64,000 bases of DNA from Mycobacteroides franklinii (GTDB lineage: Bacteria > Actinomycetota > Actinomycetes > Mycobacteriales > Mycobacteriaceae). Both the position numbers and the translations under genes were made by a program. The stretch covers positions 62,001-126,000 of the forward strand of contig NZ_MAFQ01000015.1 of NCBI RefSeq assembly GCF_002013895.1, given 5' to 3'. Shown in pieces: positions 50,202 through 58,491 of this stretch. Below the pieces are notes generated by a model that saw only the letters and a program-made list of their open reading frames with translations, was not told the origin of the DNA and ran no database searches. Positions within the stretch are counted from its first letter, which is position 1. Every line of letters begins with the position of its first letter.

Positions 50202-50920
50202 ATGCGCGCCCAACTTGCCGCCTCCGCCGCCGAACGGTTTAACGCCTCCGTGGAGGCAATCCTCGAGGTCGGGGATCTTTCCGATGAAGAAAGCCAGCAA
50301 GTCCCGGCGTGGTGGAACGAACTCGTCGAAATCCCTTGCACTGATTCGATTCACCGCGCGCTTGGCGAATGGAATCGCGCACTCCCGGGATCGATGCGAC
50401 GTCTCAGGCAGTCCTGAACGAGTACTGCCTGGATGTATCACCGGTGCGAATGAGTTCCGACGAGCACACGGGCATCGCGCTGCAATACACATTCGATGCG
50501 CCCGATGGCCGTGAGTTCTTATTCGGCTACGCCCCTGAACGAACAGAATTATCCGTTGTCGCAAAGCTGCCGAAGAGTGTCAGAAGGTTCTACTCCGGCC
50601 TCCACAATGGTCTTCACAACGAACCTGTCTCTGAGCCGGTCGGAATCTACAAAGCCGACAAACTCATCGACTGGGCTTCCTGGCTCGGCGACAGTAAGTT
50701 GCACTATCTCAGTGCGCCACCCGAAAATCCGCCACTGGCCCGGGACCTGGCCATGTTCTACACGGACGGGGCAAGCGGATACATCCTTGCCAACACCGGT
50801 CCGCAAGGTACCGAAGCGTGGACCGCAGGGGCCGGACTGCTCGACGAAGAACCACGCGCATTGTGGGACGTTGTCGACGATTGGCTGGCCCTCGCGCTCA
50901 CCGGCGATTTCATCGACTAG
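50202..50920 (+). pseudogene. Frameshifted hypothetical gene, immunity-like
   Basis: The first frame (50202-50417) encodes a helical N-terminus ending shortly after EWNRALPGS. The second (from about 50369 to 50920) continues with DATSQAVLNEYCLDVSPV and a beta-rich domain ending FID. The two overlap by ~50 bases and only together give a sensible domain, so a frameshift near 50385-50395 is likely. Two separate genes remain possible. Confidence 0.5.
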
Positions 50921-51197
50921 CGGCACCTTCGACGGGCATTTCCTCACGCACCAAGAGGCACATCGACAGCTAAGCGGGATCGCTGGCCCTTCGGCGATCT
51001 GACACCCAATTCTTCATATTGCCAGGCGGATACCGACTACCCCGCAACTCGACACCTGCACCCCAGGAAGTCGAGCTTGACAGCAAACATATTAGCTCTC
51101 ATCAATCCTAGACATCAACACGTTACTATGCCATGATCCGTTTGGTAGCTACGGCGTGTGATGCGCGCGCAGCCGACAACGGGAGGGCCACATAGAC

Positions 51198-51491
51198 ATG
51201 GTTGTGAGCGCTCACTGGCGCATGCCACCAGGTTTGCGCCAAACACCGACGGTGGTGGCCACCGCCAGCCTTTCCGTCGACGGGGCGAAGATCATTAGCG
51301 ACCGCGCAATACCGGGAAGAGGTCCACTGTCCAAACTGCCGCCACAGATGCCCGATTGCCAGGGCGGCATCAATCAGCCACCGTTGGATCAGAACCCAGG
51401 CATCAGCATATACAACACCAGATCAGTAGGGGCACAACAGGTTCCATCTCAGCGCGGCACCCGGATACACCCAAGATCGGGGCAGAAGTAA
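51198..51491 (+). CDS. Doubtful hypothetical protein
   Basis: 97 residues from ATG 51198 with GGGAGGG 11 bases upstream. Pro/Gln/Gly-rich, low-complexity and lacking clear structure, ending directly before the next GTG. It may be a decayed gene. The preceding gap (50921-51197) shows nothing else. Confidence 0.35.
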   Translation: MVVSAHWRMPPGLRQTPTVVATASLSVDGAKIISDRAIPGRGPLSKLPPQMPDCQGGINQPPLDQNPGISIYNTRSVGAQQVPSQRGTRIHPRSGQK

Positions 51492-52139
51492 GTGGTAGAT
51501 CCGCAGATTCGGCCGAGTGCTGCAGGGGCGCCTAGGCATCGTCGGTGGCCGACCGTTCTGGGTATCGCCGTTTTGAGTGTCGTGGCAGCTCTGACGTTGT
51601 GCGCCGTGGCGAGCTTCGGGTATCGGGTGTATGCCAAGGTGCGATATGAGTTCCGTTCGGAGCTCGCCGCCAAAACGGTCAACACGAACTTCTCCCAGAT
51701 CAACGGCCGCTTTCCGGCTGAAACCCTCACTGTCAATCCGGATTACCCCGCCGGGACGTGTGTTCACCTGCATATGACAGCCACTCACATGCAGTTATCC
51801 AAAGCCAAATGCGGGGCCCCGGACAACAATTACTTTGTTATACAACAGGTTCGGAACCACACCGACTGCGTCGGCGATACCGAGCAAAGATACTGGGACA
51901 CCAACACCGCGGATGGCGGCGAGTGGACAGCGTGCCTTGACTACTACTGGGCTCGCGGCAATTGCCTGAGCATCGGCAAATACGAAGCCACCCGCGTCAG
52001 ATGCGACGACCGATCACACCTGAATCGAGAGAAGCCACTGAACGTCATCTTGAACACCACTACAAATGCGGGATGTCCGACCGGGGGTTTCCCGCACGCG
52101 GTGCGCAAGTTCACGATCTGCACCGAAACACAGAAGTAA
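51492..52139 (+). CDS. LppU/SCO3897-like membrane-anchored protein
   Basis: 215 residues from GTG 51492. One membrane segment (TVLGIAVLSVVAALTLCAVASFGY) is followed by an outside domain with paired cysteines (AGTCVHL, SKAKCGAPDNNYFVIQQV, DCVGD, ACLDYYWARGNCLSIG, RVRCDD). The 'KCG.PDNNYFVI' pattern is that of the LppU/SCO3897 family. Function unknown. Confidence 0.68.
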   Translation: MVDPQIRPSAAGAPRHRRWPTVLGIAVLSVVAALTLCAVASFGYRVYAKVRYEFRSELAAKTVNTNFSQINGRFPAETLTVNPDYPAGTCVHLHMTATHMQLSKAKCGAPDNNYFVIQQVRNHTDCVGDTEQRYWDTNTADGGEWTACLDYYWARGNCLSIGKYEATRVRCDDRSHLNREKPLNVILNTTTNAGCPTGGFPHAVRKFTICTETQK

Positions 52140-52150
52140 GTACCGAACTC

Positions 52151-52435
52151 GTGACCGAAAGGCCAGCGTTGAAGCCGGTGATCGATTGGTCTTGTCTGGA
52201 TTGCGGGATCGACACCGACAACGTCGACGGACACGGTCACGACGAGTACTACATGCTCCACCACGACCTATGGCTAGAGATCAATCCCCATGCGACTGGG
52301 CACCTGTGCATCGGATGCGCAGAAGGGCGCCTGGGCCGACGTCTGATCGCGTCAGACTTCATAGATGCTCCGGTCAATACGAACCCGCGAAGAGCGAGCG
52401 CACGTTTGACGTCACGTCTCGCACATCCCGATTAG
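52151..52435 (+). CDS. Small CxxC zinc-site protein, intact copy
   Basis: 94 residues from GTG 52151. SCLDCG and LCIGCAEG frame a central DEYYMLHHDLWLEINP; two CxxC pairs probably bind zinc. A second, damaged copy of the gene lies at 56042-56306. Each copy is followed by a tRNA-fMet att fragment within about 1 kb. Confidence 0.7.
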   Translation: MTERPALKPVIDWSCLDCGIDTDNVDGHGHDEYYMLHHDLWLEINPHATGHLCIGCAEGRLGRRLIASDFIDAPVNTNPRRASARLTSRLAHPD

Positions 52436-52509
52436 GGCGTACCCCCCACAGCCACAAGCGCCGAAACACACCCGCTCCGATACTTTCGCGCGACCTAGAA
52501 GCGAGTCCG

Positions 52510-52595
52510 AAAAATGACGCGGGCCAGAGACCAAAGCTAGTCTCTGGCCTGCGCACCTAGTAGCGGGGACAGGATTTGAACCTGCGACCTCTGGG
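52510..52595 (-). repeat. att copy 1: 3' part and terminator of initiator tRNA-fMet
   Basis: On the minus strand this reads CCCAGAGGTCGCAGG, TTCAAATCCTGTCCCCGCTA, then a GGCCAGAGAC hairpin: the right half of tRNA-fMet with its terminator. The 5' half and anticodon are absent. It matches 57175-57260 with 3 differences in 86 bases. This is what an integrase using the tRNA gene leaves at the far end of an element. Confidence 0.85.
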
Positions 52596-52620
52596 ATATC
52601 CGAGAGTTGAGCTAGCACAA

Positions 52621-52820
52621 GCCGTCTCGGACAGTCAATCACAAGCATGAAATGATGGATGAACAGCGCCAATCCGACCGATTGACAGGAATGGACAGTC
52701 GAACACCCCCCCGGCTCCAATCCAGGACAACCGGGGGTGCCGTCGACCGGTGGACCAACGCCGAGGGACTGTGCCGCGTAGCCCTGCTGCGGGGGCCGCG
52801 CCCGAGGCAGGGCGCTGCGA
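52621..52820. repeat. Diverged repeat R1 in a 460-base non-coding stretch
   Basis: Shared blocks with 55102-55361 include TCGGACAGTCAATC, GGAATGGACAGTCGAACAC, GCCGTCGACC-GGTGGACCA and the following G-rich segment. R2 has extra sequence in the middle. Between the att copy and hsp20 I see no supported gene; the repeat is the only recognisable content. Confidence 0.6.
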
Positions 52821-53058
52821 GGTCTAGTTGGTGCTCACACCTCGTCAAGGAGTTCGTCTTGCAGCTCTGGCGCGGGGGTTCCGGGTACGTGTCGATGCCT
52901 GGTCGCGGCCCCTCTCCTCAAGCAAGGGAGATGGTTTCGAGGTGAGGGTTGGGGCCGCGACCAGGGCGGTGACCGGGTCACCGGGCCGATAGAGGTGGAA
53001 CATCCGGCATCCCGGGCTGCCGAGCCCGCTGTGGTGGATCCCTGCAAGGCTCGGCCGG

Positions 53059-53511
53059 TCAGGCGTTGATGGGCTCTCGGGCCGGAGGCGATGCGGTATC
53101 GACTATCACGGTATCGGCCGGGCGATCCACGGTGATCTTGCGGGGCTTAGCCCTTTCGGCGACCGGGATCTGCAGGCGCAGCACGCCATCGTGATAGCTG
53201 GCAGCGATCTTCTCGGTGTCCAAGTTGTCCCCGAGGACCAGCTGGCGAGAGAAAACACCTCGCGGCCGTTCGGTAGCCAGCATGTCCCGATTCGGGTCCA
53301 CCGGTGCGCGTTCAGCGCGCACGGTCACCACGTTGTGCTCGATATCCAGATCCAAGGAATCCTGGGCGATTCCGGGCAGATCGAACTCGACAATGAACTT
53401 CTCGCCGTCACGCCAGGCGTCCATGGGCATTGCGGCCGGGCGCGCGGCCGTACCAAGCACCTGCTGGGTGAAACGATCCAAGTCCCGGAACGGGTCGGTA
53501 CGCATCAGCAT
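53059..53511 (-). CDS. Hsp20/alpha-crystallin small heat-shock protein
   Basis: 150 residues from ATG 53511 (AGGTG upstream). Starts MLMRTDPFRDLDRFTQQVLG; alpha-crystallin domain from ~45 (DGEKFIVEFDLPGIAQDSLDLDIEHNVVTVRAER) to DGVLRLQIPVAERAKPRKI. ATP-independent chaperone that holds unfolding proteins. Divergent from a MerR-type regulator inside the att-bounded segment, so it is element cargo. Confidence 0.93.
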   Translation of the reverse strand: MLMRTDPFRDLDRFTQQVLGTAARPAAMPMDAWRDGEKFIVEFDLPGIAQDSLDLDIEHNVVTVRAERAPVDPNRDMLATERPRGVFSRQLVLGDNLDTEKIAASYHDGVLRLQIPVAERAKPRKITVDRPADTVIVDTASPPAREPINA

Positions 53512-53564
53512 GGTGGTCACCTCCACACAATCCTTTCTCAATATCGGTACGCAAACCGCATGAT

Positions 53565-53588
53565 AATCTAGTTCATACGGCCTAGATT
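53565..53588. promoter_or_regulatory. Candidate operator between hsp20 and MerR genes
   Basis: AATCTAG-N10-CTAGATT, a perfect 7-base inverted repeat in the AT-rich divergent promoter. The known HspR motif (CTTGAGT-N7-ACTCAAG) is not present, so the regulator has its own site. Confidence 0.6.
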
Positions 53589-53623
53589 TTTATATAGCAC
53601 TGACCGAGATAGAGGGCAAGTAG

Positions 53624-53989
53624 GTGACGCCAGAAAATTTCCCACTCCCGACGGGTGGTACTACCTTCGGGCCGAATGCGGCTCTGCCCGTAGATGATCC
53701 TTCGCGAACCCTGGGCGTGTACGGCATCTCCGTAGCAGCTGAACTCTCCGGTACCGCGGCCGATTCACTGCGATTGTGGGAACGTCACGGCCTCCTGATG
53801 CCCGCGCGCACCAACGGCGGCACCCGCCGCTACAGCAGCGATGACCTCACCCGCATCCGCCGCATCACTACCCTCGTGGCCGCCGGGGTCAACATCGCCG
53901 GCATCGCGCGCATCCTGCACCTCGAAGACGACAACACCGCCCTGCGCGCCACCCTCAGCCACCAACAACCCGACCCGCGCGCACGCTGA
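53624..53989 (+). CDS. MerR/HspR-type regulator
   Basis: 121 residues from GTG 53624. 'GVYGISVAAELSGTAADSLRLWERHGLLMPARTNGGTRRYSSDDLTRIRRITTLVAAGVNIAGIARIL' is a MerR-family DNA-binding domain of HspR kind. It has only a short C-terminal tail, so no ligand domain. Probably represses the divergent hsp20. Confidence 0.88.
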   Translation: MTPENFPLPTGGTTFGPNAALPVDDPSRTLGVYGISVAAELSGTAADSLRLWERHGLLMPARTNGGTRRYSSDDLTRIRRITTLVAAGVNIAGIARILHLEDDNTALRATLSHQQPDPRAR

Positions 53990-54217
53990 ACAACAATGGG
54001 ACGCATTCGGTTTGGCTGGCCAGGTTTCGTGCCTCCACAAAGCTTGAGTGCATCAACGGCACGGCCCTGATCCAGTGCTTGGCGTTGCAGTGCGCGGCGA
54101 ACTGCTGCGCGAGATCCAGGACACGCGCGTCGCATTCGGTCACCGCATTGCCGTCAGGCGCCGACTGAAGCTGGTGAGCGTCCGCCGTCGGCAATACATG
54201 GCTGATATTGTGCGCGC

Positions 54218-54910
54218 ATGTCCGGCCTTGTCGAGTTTGCTGCACAGCTTCCCGAACCCACCGAGCTGAAACGACGCTGCCAAATTCACGCCGTCCTGGC
54301 GGCACTCACCAAGGGGCGGCCAACTGAAGACCCCGCAGGGAATGTGCTGTACCGGAGGAGCTGGCGACCCGGCGACGACCTCGCCACCTATGCCAACGGG
54401 GGCGGCGACCATTGGTCCATCTTGTTCTCCACCCAGGACGGTGTGTTCTTGCGCGGCTACGACCACGAGTCAGAGATGAATACCTATGACGCCGAAATCG
54501 AATACTGGCCCGGGCTGATCGACGACCTGCCCGAGCGCTTCAAGTCCGAGCTCGGAAATAGCGACCTGTACGACTGGTTCGACGGCAATCCTCAGACGAC
54601 AGTGGCCATCTGGCGCACCCCAAGCGACAACCGATGGGCCCACGGCACACTCGGAGAATCCTCATGGGGTGGAGAACCCTACGGCGGGGAAGGCTGGCTG
54701 TTTCATCTGCTAACCGAATGGTCTCCAAGCAAGATAGCCGAAAGGCTATATAGCCCAGTCAAACACACCATCACGCACGACGCCGTTGCCCGCGTCATGA
54801 ACAACGAACCCCTCACCGACCCACTAATCCGGCAGTTCCACCCCGATCCCGACATCACCGCTCTGCTCACAGAAGCCGAACGCATCGGATACCAAACCCC
54901 AAGCCCCTAG
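54218..54910 (+). CDS. Hypothetical protein, possibly immunity-type
   Basis: 230 residues from ATG 54218. Acidic, Trp-rich, mixed alpha/beta (GDHWSILFSTQDGVFLRGYDHESEMNTYDAEIEYWPGLIDDLPERF). Similar proteins are often found near polymorphic toxin loci in actinobacteria; this comparison is from general appearance only. The 228 bases before it hold only short frames. Confidence 0.68.
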   Translation: MSGLVEFAAQLPEPTELKRRCQIHAVLAALTKGRPTEDPAGNVLYRRSWRPGDDLATYANGGGDHWSILFSTQDGVFLRGYDHESEMNTYDAEIEYWPGLIDDLPERFKSELGNSDLYDWFDGNPQTTVAIWRTPSDNRWAHGTLGESSWGGEPYGGEGWLFHLLTEWSPSKIAERLYSPVKHTITHDAVARVMNNEPLTDPLIRQFHPDPDITALLTEAERIGYQTPSP

Positions 54911-55101
54911 CGGTTTGACGCCCGCGCACTCAGCCCGGCCTATGCGATGCGCAGAACACGCGGGCAGCCGGGAGCCCGGCCGCGATGGCAGGTACGTCGT
55001 CGTCGGCGAAGGGAAGTGCGGCTCCCCACTATGGTGACCTAATCACCCTTGGGTGTGCGGCGCATCCGGATGCGGGAGCCCACGGGCATTCGAGTTCGAG
55101 C

Positions 55102-55361
55102 AGCGACTCGGACAGTCAATCGCAAGCCTGAAACGGCGCTTGAGCAGCACCAACCTCGCCCATTCGAAGGAATGGACAGTCGAACACAGTGACGAACGGG
55201 TGCGACGCGGTGCGAATTTCTGGAGACTTATTGGAGACCGAAACGCCCCCGATTCTCCCGCACTAGAGGACGCCGCGGGCGCCGTCGACCACGGTGGACC
55301 AGTGCCGTGGAGACTGTGTCGCGTGATCCTGCGGCGGGTCCGTGCCCGCGGCAGGAGGGCA
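55102..55361. repeat. Diverged repeat R2 in a 530-base gene-poor stretch
   Basis: Counterpart of 52621-52820 with an extra ~70 bases inside, including CTTATTGGAGACCGAAA. Between 54911 and 55439 no gene is supported. The repeat may be decayed integrase or end sequence. Confidence 0.55.
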
Positions 55362-55439
55362 TGGAGTTAACGCTGGACTAGCATTTCGAAGCACCGACTC
55401 CATGCGCCCAACACTTTGCTGCATGCCTATACTCGCCTA

Positions 55440-56009
55440 GTGAGGCTCCGGTTAGAGATTGCTCCATGGTGGGTGCATTGGGCGTTGTACTCCCTGCTGA
55501 CGCTCGGAGCGCTAGCAGTTGCCTTCTGGGGTGGTGAGCTCTCCACCACTAAAGTCGCTGTGAGCGTGTCTATTTCGGGCGTGCTGGGACTGTGGTTCGC
55601 GCGTGCTGGCCGCAAGCGAGCGGCTTTCGTCCGCGAGACTCTTATCGCGGTGGAACCAGAGCGTCGGGCCGAAGCGTTCAATGCACCTCTTTTTGGCCCG
55701 ATCCCCACCGATCCGACCGTACTGCGCGCCGCGGCGGCGCTGGCCCAACCCAATCTTGGCAGCACGCCGACCAAATGGATGGCTGTCTATGCCGCGTTGC
55801 TGATCCTGACCCATCTCGATGGACAGCTCAGAGTTCGCGATCTAGTGGTGGTCGCCTTCTTCGCTGCGATGGGGGTCTACGCCTGGATCAGTCCGATCCG
55901 CTTGGACGCTCGCGCTCAACTGCTCATTCAAGCCGCCGAACGGCAGGAGATCGCCGGCGGCCACAACGACGGCTCACCCATAACTGAGCCACTGCGGGTA
56001 CAGAGATGA
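55440..56009 (+). CDS. Membrane protein of unknown function
   Basis: 189 residues from GTG 55440 (TTG 55416 also possible). Two adjacent membrane segments near the start (WWVHWALYSLLTLGALAVAFW, VAVSVSISGVLGLWFARA), a soluble middle with PLFGPIPTDPTVLRAA, then two more hydrophobic stretches. No family recognised. Confidence 0.65.
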   Translation: MRLRLEIAPWWVHWALYSLLTLGALAVAFWGGELSTTKVAVSVSISGVLGLWFARAGRKRAAFVRETLIAVEPERRAEAFNAPLFGPIPTDPTVLRAAAALAQPNLGSTPTKWMAVYAALLILTHLDGQLRVRDLVVVAFFAAMGVYAWISPIRLDARAQLLIQAAERQEIAGGHNDGSPITEPLRVQR

Positions 56010-56041
56010 GCCTCCAAGCGAACACCACTTCGGGGCTCTCG

Positions 56042-56306
56042 ATGCTGCCGATTGATTGGTCCTGTGCAGGGTTGCGGAGTCGACACTGACAATGCCGACG
56101 GAAGAGGTCGCGACGAGTACTACATGCTCCATCACGATCTCTGGCTCGAGATCAATCCCAACGATGCTGGCCACCTGTGCATCGGATGCGTCGAAAATCG
56201 GTTGGGTCGACGGCTAATTCGCGCGGACTTCATCGATGTACCTCTCAACACCAACCCGCGAAGGGCAACCGCGAGGTTGATGTCGCGACTCGCACATCGG
56301 GATTAG
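56042..56306 (+). pseudogene. Frameshifted second copy of the CxxC protein
   Basis: Paralogue of 52151-52435. From ATG 56042 the frame reads MLPIDWSCAG and then runs into TGA; one extra G in GCAGGGTTGC breaks it. Downstream the second frame continues CGVDTDNADG, DEYYMLHHDLWLEINP, LCIGCVENRLGRRLI to the normal end. Starting from an internal TTG could still give a shortened protein. Confidence 0.75.
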
Positions 56307-56440
56307 GGCTGGATTACACCCCATCCCGCAGCTCGAGCGGCAGGGGCGGTGGCGGGGCGCCGAGTACACGGTGTGTCGCCCAGCCTATCCACTCACGGAT
56401 GTGTCGTACTGCAGCCCTAACTTTGCTGAATAATGAGGCG

Positions 56441-56827
56441 GTGGGGAGACATGATTGGCATCGCAGTCGCCATGGGCCGCTGCCCCCGACCGCGCGCGCC
56501 AGCAGTCGACGCATGCTGGTGGCGGTACCGATTTGCATGGTGTTCGTGTTCTTCGGCGTGAGTATGTTTCAGCATCCGGACACCTGCGACGGCAGACCAA
56601 TGAGTCAATGGGACCGATGCCAGCACTACGGGCGGGCCCACGAACGGCTGCTGACCGGTTCTGAGACCAGCGTCCCAACCGTTGGCTATGACCGTGATTC
56701 CCAAATCACCTACAAGCGGATCATGGCTTCAGGAGGCATAGGGCTTGGTGCTGCAGCCTGGGTGATGGCCGTGATCTGGCTCAGAGGCAAGACACTGGAC
56801 TGGCGGGCAAGGCGCCGCAGCTTCTGA
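56441..56827 (+). CDS. Small two-helix membrane protein
   Basis: 128 residues from GTG 56441; ATG 56513 is an alternative with 104. A first membrane helix (MLVAVPICMVFVFFGVSMF), an outside loop with CDGRP and RCQHYG cysteines, a second helix (GGIGLGAAAWVMAVIWLRG). Neither start has a good ribosome site. Confidence 0.5.
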   Translation: MGRHDWHRSRHGPLPPTARASSRRMLVAVPICMVFVFFGVSMFQHPDTCDGRPMSQWDRCQHYGRAHERLLTGSETSVPTVGYDRDSQITYKRIMASGGIGLGAAAWVMAVIWLRGKTLDWRARRRSF

Positions 56828-56898
56828 CATCGCCCACAGTCCGTCCACACCTCATCACACAACTCAAGCGGCAAGGGCGATGGCGGGGCACCGGGAAC

Positions 56899-57135
56899 GT
56901 GGCAGGTCAATGGCGCCAGATTCGCGCTGCGCTCGGTATCGCCGAGGACGTCACCGCGCACAGCTTCCGCAAGCAGGCGCGACGCTCAAAGACGATGCGG
57001 GACTTCCTATGCCGTCATCGCAGACTCCCTTGGCCAGGCCGACATACTCACCACCCAGCGGCACTAGCTCGCGCGTGGCAAGGCGCACCCGGAGGCTGCG
57101 GCCGTACTGGATCGCGCGCTGGAACACCCTGCGAA
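56899..57135 (+). pseudogene. Remnant of a tyrosine recombinase C-terminus
   Basis: The first frame gives WRQIRAALGIAEDVTAHSFRK, the HxFRK/R catalytic box. After frameshifts a second frame gives IADSLGQADILTTQRH, stop, then ARGKAHPEAAAVLDRALEHP. The expected catalytic Tyr codon is TAG, and roughly 300 N-terminal residues are missing. It points at the att copy 40 bases further on, so it is the dead integrase of the segment. Confidence 0.85.
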
Positions 57136-57174
57136 TTAGCGGTCCTTTAGTGACCCAAGACAGAAAAAGGTCCC

Positions 57175-57260
57175 AAAAATGACGCAGGCCAGAGACTAAA
57201 GCTAGTCTCTGGCCTGCGTACCTAGTAGCGGGGACAGGATTTGAACCTGCGACCTCTGGG
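57175..57260 (-). repeat. att copy 2: 3' part and terminator of initiator tRNA-fMet
   Basis: Same 86-base block as 52510-52595 (3 differences). Here identity with the tRNA runs on to the anticodon (CATAACCC, to 57265), then stops. It marks the boundary between the decayed element to the left and the operon-bearing element to the right. The next 230 bases up to the operon end hold no gene; AAATACCGA(G/C)T occurs twice near 57380-57400. Confidence 0.85.
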
Positions 57261-57490
57261 TTATGCAACGGACTCTCGCGCCAGTTCCCGACACTCCCCC
57301 ATTTTCTCACGGTTACCTGCCCTGATGTGTCTGGCAGAGCGTAAATCGCAGGTCCGGAAATCGGAGTTGCTCGGACATAAATACCGAGTAAATACCGACT
57401 GTACCGCGTTATATCACATCTCTCTGGCGCTATTTAGCGTTGCATTACGTCGTCTTGTCGTCTTACTCGCCATCCCGACCCGCGAGGGGG

Positions 57491-57859
57491 CTAGGCAGCT
57501 CCACGGGGCTTCACCTGAATCTCGCCCGTCTCCCACGCCCTCACGGCTCGCTGCTCGGCGGCTTCGTGCTGCGCGACGAACTCCCGCAACATCGTCGCGT
57601 CGTGCCGCAAGGTCGCCGTGACCGCCTGAACGTTCGATTCCGCGCGATCAAGCACACCCGACAGCGCGCTCCCCAGCGGCTTGAACACGGGGGCTGTCCG
57701 CCCATCGCGGGTGTACATCGAGCCAGACCGCCGAACCGCGTCCTCCACCTTGGCCCGCTCGGCGGCCAGGCCAGCCTCCAAGTCATCGGCACGCCCCTCC
57801 AACTGTTGCGCAAAGCTCAACAGCGCCTCGGGGTCTACCTGCAGCAACAGGTCGGTCAT
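57491..57859 (-). CDS. EspC-like small helical protein
   Basis: 122 residues from ATG 57859 (ATGA overlap). MTDLLLQVDPEALLSFAQQLEGRADDL and the following helices resemble ESX-1 secretion-associated EspC/WXG100-type proteins: two long helices and a middle turn (SGSMYTRDGRTAPVFKPLGSALSG). Probably exported, but there is no classical signal, as expected for type VII substrates. Last gene of the operon. Confidence 0.68.
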   Translation of the reverse strand: MTDLLLQVDPEALLSFAQQLEGRADDLEAGLAAERAKVEDAVRRSGSMYTRDGRTAPVFKPLGSALSGVLDRAESNVQAVTATLRHDATMLREFVAQHEAAEQRAVRAWETGEIQVKPRGAA

Positions 57860-58134
57860 CGTCGGACCCCCTGCACCCCACCGAACTTCTGGCCATTCTC
57901 GTGGTCCTGGCCAGCGAGCGCTTCGGCACCCTCGGCCCCCAGGTCGGCCACCCGCGCCAACGCCCCCAACACCTTCCGCGTGTCCGCAATCGCCCCTTCC
58001 AGCAGCGCCGCGTGCCCCTCCCTCATCCCCGCCGAGACCACCGTGGGCAGCCCTTCCGCCGCCTCCCTTGCACCGTTCGCGAGGGCTCGGTGCACCTGGA
58101 TAATCGTGTCTCCCGATGTCGCAACAGTTCCCAT
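57856..58134 (-). CDS. Small helical protein paired with the EspC-like protein
   Basis: 92 residues from ATG 58134 with AAGGAGA upstream and overlap with both neighbours. Nearly all helix (IIQVHRALANGAREAAEGLPTVVSAGMREGHAALLEGAIADTRKVLGALARVADLG). The tandem with the EspC-like gene recalls co-secreted WXG100/EspC heterodimers; the pairing is inference. Confidence 0.65.
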   Translation of the reverse strand: MGTVATSGDTIIQVHRALANGAREAAEGLPTVVSAGMREGHAALLEGAIADTRKVLGALARVADLGAEGAEALAGQDHENGQKFGGVQGVRR

Positions 58135-58238
58135 CAGTCCTTCTCCTTCTTCTCGACAACAAACGTCCGATTGGGCGCGGCCAGCCACTGAGCTTTCAAC
58201 GACTCGGCGGCACGTGCGTTCAGTTCTTCTTGTGTCAC
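58134..58238 (-). CDS. 34-residue coupled small protein
   Basis: Starts GTG 58238 inside a GTGA overlap and ends TGATG on the next gene. It begins VTQEELNARAAESLKAQWLA and ends EKKEKD, a short amphipathic helix with a charged tail. Coupling at both ends argues that it is translated. Confidence 0.55.
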   Translation of the reverse strand: MTQEELNARAAESLKAQWLAAPNRTFVVEKKEKD

Positions 58239-58486
58239 GGGCGATTTCCTAACAGGTTGTCCCATTTTCCCTCGGCCAGCTCGACTTCGAACTGGAGCTG
58301 GGCGTTGCTCGCGGCCCGCATCTTGTCGAGCCCGTCCATCGCGGCGATGAACTCTTCGTGGGCTGTCGGGCGGTCAGTCCAGTCCAGCGCCTCGATGCAA
58401 AAGAACGTCGCCGCGATGGCAACGCTCCGCTCAGCCGAGCGGGCGTGCGCTGCTTGAAACGCTTCGTGTTGTGCCTTGTTCATCAT
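58235..58486 (-). CDS. Small helical protein, unknown
   Basis: 83 residues from ATG 58486 (AGGAGA upstream). Helical and His/Ala-rich ('FQAAHARSAERSVAIAATFFCIEALDW'). It starts 5 bases after the 661-residue protein ends. No family recognised. Confidence 0.62.
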   Translation of the reverse strand: MMNKAQHEAFQAAHARSAERSVAIAATFFCIEALDWTDRPTAHEEFIAAMDGLDKMRAASNAQLQFEVELAEGKWDNLLGNRP

Positions 58487-58491
58487 TTCTC

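Noticed and set aside
57175..57265. A complete tRNA-fMet gene
   Set aside because: Only the 3' half from the anticodon onward is present; the sequence that should form the D arm and acceptor 5' strand is unrelated.
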